From assembly GCA_934432725.1 (NCBI GenBank), contig CAKRZE010000007.1:1-64000 (forward strand): DNA of 64,000 nt, read 5' to 3'. Position numbers and translations under genes: made by a program. The notes under the pieces were generated by a model that was given only the letters and a program-made list of their open reading frames with translations, did not search any database and had not been told where the DNA came from. The DNA comes from an uncultured Eubacteriales bacterium. Lineage in GTDB: Bacteria; Bacillota; Clostridia; Oscillospirales; CAG-272. Position 1 is the first letter of the stretch, and each line of letters begins with the position of its first letter. Below, one piece after another: positions 59,389 through 64,000 of this stretch.

Positions 59389-61098
59389 TCAGAGGTCCTT
59401 TCCTTCTGAGTCGGTCAGCGTGCGGGCGGAGCCTGACGCCAGCCTGTTTTCGGTTGGCGGGAAGGTGACGGTGATGCAGGTTCCCTTCCCCTCCTCACTG
59501 GACAGGGACAGGCGGGCGCCGTGGTACTGCACACCGTGCTTGACAATGGAAAGTCCGAGCCCGGTTCCCCCGATTTCGCGGCTGTGACTCTTGTCAACGC
59601 GGTAGAAGCGTTCAAATACGCGGCTTTGGCAGGCATACGGAATGCCGATGCCGGTGTCCCTGACGGAGAGCAGCACCTGTTCCCCCGTTTTTTCGACTTT
59701 TACGGTGACAGAGCCGTTTTCCTTGTTGTATTTGATCGCGTTGTCGCAGAGATTGTAGACCGTCTCATAAAGGATATGACGGACGCCGTAAACCGATGCA
59801 TGCGTGCCGTTCAGCGCCAGCGCGATATGATGCGGCTCTGCGGCGGGGCGGAGCGCATCCAGAATTCCGGCGGACAGCTCGTAAAGATCGACCGGCTCCC
59901 ATGCAAAGGAGGAGTCGTTTTCATCCAGACGCGACAAATCGATAATATCGTTGATCAGTCCGATCAGGCGGGAGGATTCCCGGTAGATGTCGCCGGCGAA
60001 TTCCTTCATTTTGTCAGGCGGCACCATTCCCTCCTTCATCAGCTCCGCAAAGCCGGATATGGAGGTGAGCGGCGTTTTCAGCTCGTGGGATACGTTGGCG
60101 GAGAACTCCCGCCGCAAAGCCTCCCGCTGCTCCTCCTCGGTCACGTCCAGAATGACGGCGGCAACACCGGACACCTGTCCCTGCGCAACGATCGGCGATG
60201 CCGTGACGCGGTATACGGCGCCCTCGTCCGTCTCCAGCAGCACGTCCGCGTGAATGCCTGCGGCTGCCGATTCAAGCGCCTGACGGATTTTTCCGTTGCA
60301 GGTGACGCCGATCCGCGGCGTTTCCTCCTCTTTCCCGAACAGGAGACGGCGCGCACTGCGGTTTCCGGACAGAATATTCATCTTGCGGTCGATCAGAAGG
60401 AAGCCTTCCTTCATATGCTCGGTCAAAGCATCGAATTCCCGTTTCTTTGCCTCCAGCTCGTCCATCTGGCGCCGTATGGTGCGGTTCTGCTCCTGAAGGC
60501 GGAGGATCAGAGGCTCCAGCTCCCGGTAGCAGACCGGCGTCGGATGGTCCGGGTCGATCGCATTGATCGGCTTTGTAATCTGCCGCGCGAGACGGTAGGA
60601 GAGCAGTCCGCCGAACACTGCCAGAAGGAGCGCAGCCGCAATGACCGGGGTGGTCAGACGGGGCAGCATGGCAAGCGCGGTCTTCTGCGTGCAGGATATG
60701 CGCAGAACGGTGCCGTCCTCCGTTCTGACCGCGTAATAAAGCGTCCGCTCCAAAAGCGTTTCCGAAAAATGGCTCGCGCGTCCCGTGCCGTTTTGCAGAG
60801 CCTCTTTGATTTCGGGTCGGCTGAGGTGGTTTTCCATCGCGGTGTGGTCCGCGGCGCTGTCAAACAGGACGGAGCCGTCGGACGCGATCCAGGTGATGCG
60901 GCTGTCGATCCTGAGGTTCTCCAGATAGTCCCTGCCTGCCGCAGACATTGCCTGCGTGATGCACTGCGCCTCTGCGTCAAGCTGGGTGTATGCCTGCTCC
61001 TCCGCATAGTCGAACATGATTGCGATCGAAAGAACGGTGCTGATGAGAAGGACCGCAAGACCGGTCAGAAAGGTGCTGCGGAATATTTTTTCGGTCAT
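59389..61098 (-). CDS. phoR: phosphate sensor histidine kinase PhoR
   Basis: A 569-residue membrane kinase. Membrane helix (LTGLAVLLISTVLSIAIMF), an extracytoplasmic domain (about 31-147), a second helix (PVIAAALLLAVFGGLLSYRL), a HAMP-like linker, a PAS domain (about 220-320), HisKA with phospho-acceptor His338 in FSANVSHELKTPLTSISGF, and HATPase (YNLCDNAIKYN, VRDTGIGIP, GTGLGLSIVKH). It overlaps phoB by 4 bp (ATGA). It is called PhoR from domain order, the Pho box of its operon and PhoU/Pst in the window. Confidence 0.9.
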   Translation of the reverse strand: MTEKIFRSTFLTGLAVLLISTVLSIAIMFDYAEEQAYTQLDAEAQCITQAMSAAGRDYLENLRIDSRITWIASDGSVLFDSAADHTAMENHLSRPEIKEALQNGTGRASHFSETLLERTLYYAVRTEDGTVLRISCTQKTALAMLPRLTTPVIAAALLLAVFGGLLSYRLARQITKPINAIDPDHPTPVCYRELEPLILRLQEQNRTIRRQMDELEAKKREFDALTEHMKEGFLLIDRKMNILSGNRSARRLLFGKEEETPRIGVTCNGKIRQALESAAAGIHADVLLETDEGAVYRVTASPIVAQGQVSGVAAVILDVTEEEQREALRREFSANVSHELKTPLTSISGFAELMKEGMVPPDKMKEFAGDIYRESSRLIGLINDIIDLSRLDENDSSFAWEPVDLYELSAGILDALRPAAEPHHIALALNGTHASVYGVRHILYETVYNLCDNAIKYNKENGSVTVKVEKTGEQVLLSVRDTGIGIPYACQSRVFERFYRVDKSHSREIGGTGLGLSIVKHGVQYHGARLSLSSEEGKGTCITVTFPPTENRLASGSARTLTDSEGKDL

Positions 61099-61781
61099 GG
61101 CGCCTCCTCCAGGAGCTTATAGCCGACGCCCCGTACCGTTTCAATGTGAGAGCCGGCTTCCCCGAGCTTTGCACGCAGCGTCCGGATATGCACGTCAAGT
61201 GTGCGGTTTTCACGGTCGGCGTCATAGCCCCACACGCGGTCCATCAGTGCCGAACGGGTCAGGACGCGTCCGCTGTTCTCCGCAAGTGCGAGCAGCAGTT
61301 CAAACTCCTTGTAGGTCAGAAGGACCTCTTTTCCCTCCACCGTGACCGTGCGGCGGTCCGGGCAGATGTCAAGGCTGCCGAAACGGTATTCCTTTCCCGG
61401 CTTGCTTCCTGCGGCGGGAGAGGTCCTGCGGAGCACCGCCCGGATGCGTGCGGTCAGCTCCATCATGCCGAACGGCTTGGAGATAAAGTCATCCGCACCG
61501 TAGTCCAGCCCGATTACCCGGTCGTATTCCGTGTTTTTCGCGGTCAGCATGACCACCGGCAGATCTTTTGTTGCGGAGGCTGCGCGAAGCTTCTTCAGGA
61601 CGGACATGCCGTCCTCCTCCGGCAGCATGATATCAAGAAGCACCAGCTCGGGCAGCTCCTCGCGGATCGCCTTCCAGAAGGCAGAGGGCGCGGCAAAGCC
61701 CTTTGCGGGGATGCCCTGACTCTCCAGTCCGTAGCATACCAGCTTTCTGATGCTGTCATCGTCTTCCAGCAGATATATCAT
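61095..61781 (-). CDS. phoB: phosphate response regulator PhoB/PhoP, OmpR family
   Basis: A 228-residue response regulator. Receiver: acidic pocket EDD (6-8), phosphorylation site Asp50 in LVLLDIMLPEEDG, and VVMLTAKN with the switch Thr. A winged-helix DNA-binding domain follows (LTYKEFELLLALAENSGRVLTRSALMDRVWGYD, RTLDVHIRTLRAKL). It is the first gene of the phoB-phoR-HD operon. A Pho box 120-140 bp upstream suggests autoregulation, and it is expected to control pst as well. Confidence 0.92.
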   Translation of the reverse strand: MIYLLEDDDSIRKLVCYGLESQGIPAKGFAAPSAFWKAIREELPELVLLDIMLPEEDGMSVLKKLRAASATKDLPVVMLTAKNTEYDRVIGLDYGADDFISKPFGMMELTARIRAVLRRTSPAAGSKPGKEYRFGSLDICPDRRTVTVEGKEVLLTYKEFELLLALAENSGRVLTRSALMDRVWGYDADRENRTLDVHIRTLRAKLGEAGSHIETVRGVGYKLLEEAP

Positions 61782-61902
61782 AAGAAGGTATCTCTCTTTC
61801 CGCGCGGTGCTGCCGCTTCCCCGGAGAGAGGAAACGGGATGGGGTCCGCGCTCTTGTCATGATAAGGATACGCGGGTTATGTAAAATACACATGCAGGTG
61901 AA

Positions 61903-61919
61903 TGTTAAATCTATGTTAA
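61903..61919 (-). promoter_or_regulatory. Pho box upstream of phoB
   Basis: On the minus strand TTAACA at 61914-61919 and TTAACA at 61903-61908, exactly 11 bp apart, extended as TTTAACAT in both copies. This matches the PhoP/PhoB direct-repeat site known from Bacillus. TATTTT or TTTTAC about 20 bp further down could be the -10 element. Confidence 0.75.
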
Positions 61920-62082
61920 ATATTAACTGCGAATCCGCGCGGGAAGCCGATGCCGCTGCGGAAGCGTCCTTTGTGCGGCGGGATGTAATACGGCTGGCGC
62001 AGTGAGGAGCTTTTGGCGGGAGGCGGGGCGGAAGAGCGCCCATGCTCCGCCGTGTCTGCCTATGCCGGAGCGTATGACCGAT

Positions 62083-62113
62083 GCGGGCTGCGGAAAAAGC
62101 CTCCGCAGCCCGC
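62083..62113. terminator. hairpin after the flotillin gene
   Basis: GCGGGCTGCGG (62083-62093) pairs perfectly with CCGCAGCCCGC (62103-62113). On the plus strand ACTTTTT follows; on the minus strand, where the flotillin gene is read, there is no T-run. It is still the likely 3' end of the flotillin transcript. Confidence 0.6.
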
Positions 62114-62126
62114 ACTTTTTGGAAAT

Positions 62127-63584
62127 TCAGTTCTGACGGTCCGCAGGATCGGCGGTTCTGCCCGCCGCTGCCGCTCCGCCGACCGCACCCGCAAGAAGTG
62201 CAGCCAGATCCAGACCGGTGGATTCCTTCATGCCGTCCATGACCTGTCCGGCGCTGTTCATGACATCGCGCACGACCTTTGTCGCATTTCCGTCGCCGTA
62301 CATGACGATCTTGTCGGTCTGCGCCAGAGGCGCCGCCGCGTTCTTGACAACATCGGGCAGTGCGTTGAGGTACATTTCAAGCACAGAGGCTTCGCCCATC
62401 TTTTTCTGAGCCTCCGCCTTCTTTTCGATTGCTTCCGCTTCGGCAATGCCCTTTGCGCGGATACCCTCCGCCTCCTGCTCCATGGAATAGCGGAGCGCCT
62501 CCGCCTCCACCTTCTGCGCTTCTGCGCGCTGGATGGCTTCGTATTTCTTTGCTTCCGCTTCCTTCTGGCGCGTGATCAGGGCGGCGACTGCATCCTTTTC
62601 CGCCTTGTAGTTCATGGCGTCCGCCTGCTTGCGCACCTCTGCGTCAAGCATTTTCTCTTTTAGAGTGATTTCCTTTTCGGCAAGCTCGGTTTCCTTTGCC
62701 TTTGCGGCGATGTCGGCTTCCTTCCGCGTGACCTCGATGGTCTTGCGCTGATTTTCCTGCTGGATGGAGTATGCGGCGTCCGCCTCCGCCTTCTTGGTGT
62801 CCGCCTTGATCTGCATTTCAGCCTGCTGCACGGAAAGCTCTGCATTCTGCTCTGCGATCTTCTTTTCCGCCTCGACCTTGATGGCGTTCGCCTCCTGCTG
62901 TGCGCGGGAGGTTGCGATGGCAATGTCGCGCTGTGCGTTTGCCTTGGCAATCTGCGCGTTCTTGCGGATCTGCTCCACGTTGTCGATACCCATGTTTTCT
63001 ATGGTTCCGGCGCCGTCCTTGAAATTCTGGATGTTGAAGTTTACGACCTCAATGCCGAGCTTTTCCATGTCGGGCACGACGTTTTCCGTGATCTTCTTGG
63101 CAACGCCCTGCCGGTCCTGGACCATTTCCTTCAGACCGACGGAGCCGACGATTTCGCGCATGTTGCCCTCCAGCACCTGTGTGACCAGACTGATCAGCTC
63201 TGCCTGACGCATGCCGAGCAGGGATTCGGCAGCCCGCTTCAGAAGCTCCGGATTGGAGGAAATCTTGATGTTTGCGACGCCGTCCACCGTGACGTTGATG
63301 AATTCGTTTGTGGGAACCGCCTCGGAGGTCTTGACATCGACCTGCATGACCTTCAGCGAGAGCTTATCGACCCGTTCAAAGAACGGAACCCGGAAGCCGG
63401 CGCGTCCGATCAGGATACGCTTCTTCCCCATACCGGTGATGATGTAAGCAGTATCCGGGGGAGCCTTCAGATAGCCGATGATGAAGAGCACCAAAAGAAC
63501 TGCTGCGGCAATCAGAACGACCTCAAGAGTGGGGCTGATCGCTGCCGTGAGAGCCGCCGGCGCGGCTGTATAGGATAAAACCAT
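62127..63584 (-). CDS. floT: flotillin-like SPFH-domain protein
   Basis: A 485-residue protein. A hydrophobic hairpin or membrane segment (LEVVLIAAAVLLVLFIIGYL, about 20-40) is followed by an SPFH/band 7 domain (FRVPFFERVDKLSLKVMQVDVKTSEAVPT..., about 55-220), then a long coiled coil rich in Ala/Glu/Lys (about 225-425) and a small Ala/Gly-rich C terminus. Flotillins scaffold functional membrane microdomains. I chose ATG 63584 (MVLSYTAAP), after AAAGGGAGG; the frame extends 24 codons further up without a better site. A strong promoter lies at 63778-63806. Confidence 0.92.
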   Translation of the reverse strand: MVLSYTAAPAALTAAISPTLEVVLIAAAVLLVLFIIGYLKAPPDTAYIITGMGKKRILIGRAGFRVPFFERVDKLSLKVMQVDVKTSEAVPTNEFINVTVDGVANIKISSNPELLKRAAESLLGMRQAELISLVTQVLEGNMREIVGSVGLKEMVQDRQGVAKKITENVVPDMEKLGIEVVNFNIQNFKDGAGTIENMGIDNVEQIRKNAQIAKANAQRDIAIATSRAQQEANAIKVEAEKKIAEQNAELSVQQAEMQIKADTKKAEADAAYSIQQENQRKTIEVTRKEADIAAKAKETELAEKEITLKEKMLDAEVRKQADAMNYKAEKDAVAALITRQKEAEAKKYEAIQRAEAQKVEAEALRYSMEQEAEGIRAKGIAEAEAIEKKAEAQKKMGEASVLEMYLNALPDVVKNAAAPLAQTDKIVMYGDGNATKVVRDVMNSAGQVMDGMKESTGLDLAALLAGAVGGAAAAGRTADPADRQN

Positions 63585-63777
63585 GGCGAAACCTCCCTTT
63601 GCGGTTTGAAGTGTGACTGGGGGAATTTTTCGTATAAAAAAACTCTTATCGGACATGTGTACGGTAAGAGATGTATTGATATATCGTTTTGCTTCCGAAA
63701 TCTGCCGGGGCAGACGTTCCGGGGATTCTCATACACCGTCACATGCTGCGGCGGAGGTAACTCCCTTTGTCGTATTC

Positions 63778-63806
63778 AGTATAGCATGCTTTTCGCAGAA
63801 TGTCAA
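63778..63806 (-). promoter_or_regulatory. promoter of the flotillin gene
   Basis: On the minus strand TTGACA (63801-63806), a 17-bp spacer and TATACT (63778-63783), extended by TGC. The leader is about 190 nt. Confidence 0.85.
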
Positions 63807-64000
63807 GATGCTTTTGTGAGATTTCCCTTCCGGCGGCGCGGGATCTGACCCTGAAAAAGAGCCGCAGAAGGCAAAGGCGCTCCGGCGTATGCCTGTGTTC
63901 CTGTCCCGGGCGTGCCGGGGCGTTTGCGGTGTGCGCAGACCGTCAAGGTTCGGTGCGGGACGGCTGAAGCCGGCAGAAGAATTTTACACTGTGATCATGT
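63807..64000. other. right edge, nothing recognised
   Basis: GC-rich end of the window upstream of the flotillin promoter; no gene can be supported. Confidence 0.4.

Larger units (their letters stand above)
61782..62126. other. 345-bp region: phoB leader and flotillin 3' hairpin
   Basis: Contains the phoB promoter region with the Pho box and, on the right, the hairpin at 62083-62113. Nothing else seen. Confidence 0.5.

Noticed and set aside
59521..61122. 533-codon frame antisense to phoR
   Set aside because: Overlaps a fully recognisable histidine kinase; no independent evidence.

Overview
The window looks like the chromosome of a GC-rich, spore-forming Gram-positive of the class Clostridia (an Oscillospirales- or Christensenellales-like relative is my guess). 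The support is the sporulation pair spoIIGA-sigE, Firmicutes-type pairs (walJ-rlmH, rbfA-nrnA, phoBR, pst-phoU), AGGAGG-type ribosome sites, lipoproteins with LAGC/FAGC boxes, and many sigma-A promoters of the TTGACA-N16/17-TATAAT type. By my gene calls about 17.7 kb (28%) of the 64 kb is not coding. That is a lot for a bacterium, and much of it is GC-rich spacer containing tandem duplications private to each locus.

Layout, left to right. 0-2.4 kb: end of a prophage-like cassette on the minus strand (tail/baseplate protein, frameshifted carbohydrate-binding tail protein, XhlA-like protein, holin). 3.3-6.2 kb: a lipoprotein and, divergently, a cytoplasmic heparinase II/III-family lyase. 6.5-10.8 kb: pstSCAB-phoU with a weak Pho-box-like site. 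11.1-16.5 kb: thymidylate kinase, then an operon of a DJ-1/PfpI protein, 5-formyl-THF cyclo-ligase, CPBP membrane protease and MltG. 17.1-24.6 kb: mnmA, a membrane protein, endonuclease III, D-lyxose isomerase, a broken GNAT acetyltransferase, tRNA-Arg(ACG) and a leucine-rich-repeat surface protein.

24.7-36.4 kb: a nine-gene minus-strand cluster holding the whole route from erythrose-4-phosphate and PEP to phenylalanine and tyrosine: aminotransferase, pheA, aroB, aroC, an aroE-aroK fusion, aroQ, aroA, tyrA and a DAHP synthase. It starts at one strong promoter with a perfect GTTAAC palindrome beside the first ribosome site. 37.1-40.7 kb: a 1188-residue lipoprotein resembling glycoside hydrolases. 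41.6-46.3 kb: gap, nrnA, rbfA and an orphan SbcD/Mre11-type nuclease. 46.6-51.7 kb: a membrane protein, walJ, rlmH, a WG-repeat surface protein and thiN. 52.5-54.8 kb: a family 2 glycosyltransferase and a small membrane protein. 55.4-57.2 kb: sigE and spoIIGA. 58.1-61.8 kb: an RNHCP zinc-ribbon protein and phoB-phoR-HD hydrolase behind a clear 11-bp-phased Pho box. 62.1-63.6 kb: a flotillin.

How parts fit: PhoB/PhoR probably control both their own operon and pst. SpoIIGA processes pro-sigma-E, and the promoter of spoIIGA has the long spacer expected of a Spo0A-dependent promoter. Three points deserve most attention. (1) A recurrent leader architecture in which GAAAGGA lies 21-40 nt before the start codon with a hairpin in between (tyrA, aroQ, rbfA, the glycosyltransferase). 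(2) The spacers made of locus-private tandem repeats with periods of about 130-250 bp. (3) The isolated tail-tip/lysis cassette. I saw no CRISPR array, transposase, rRNA or recognisable riboswitch. All similarity calls are from reading the sequence; no database was searched.
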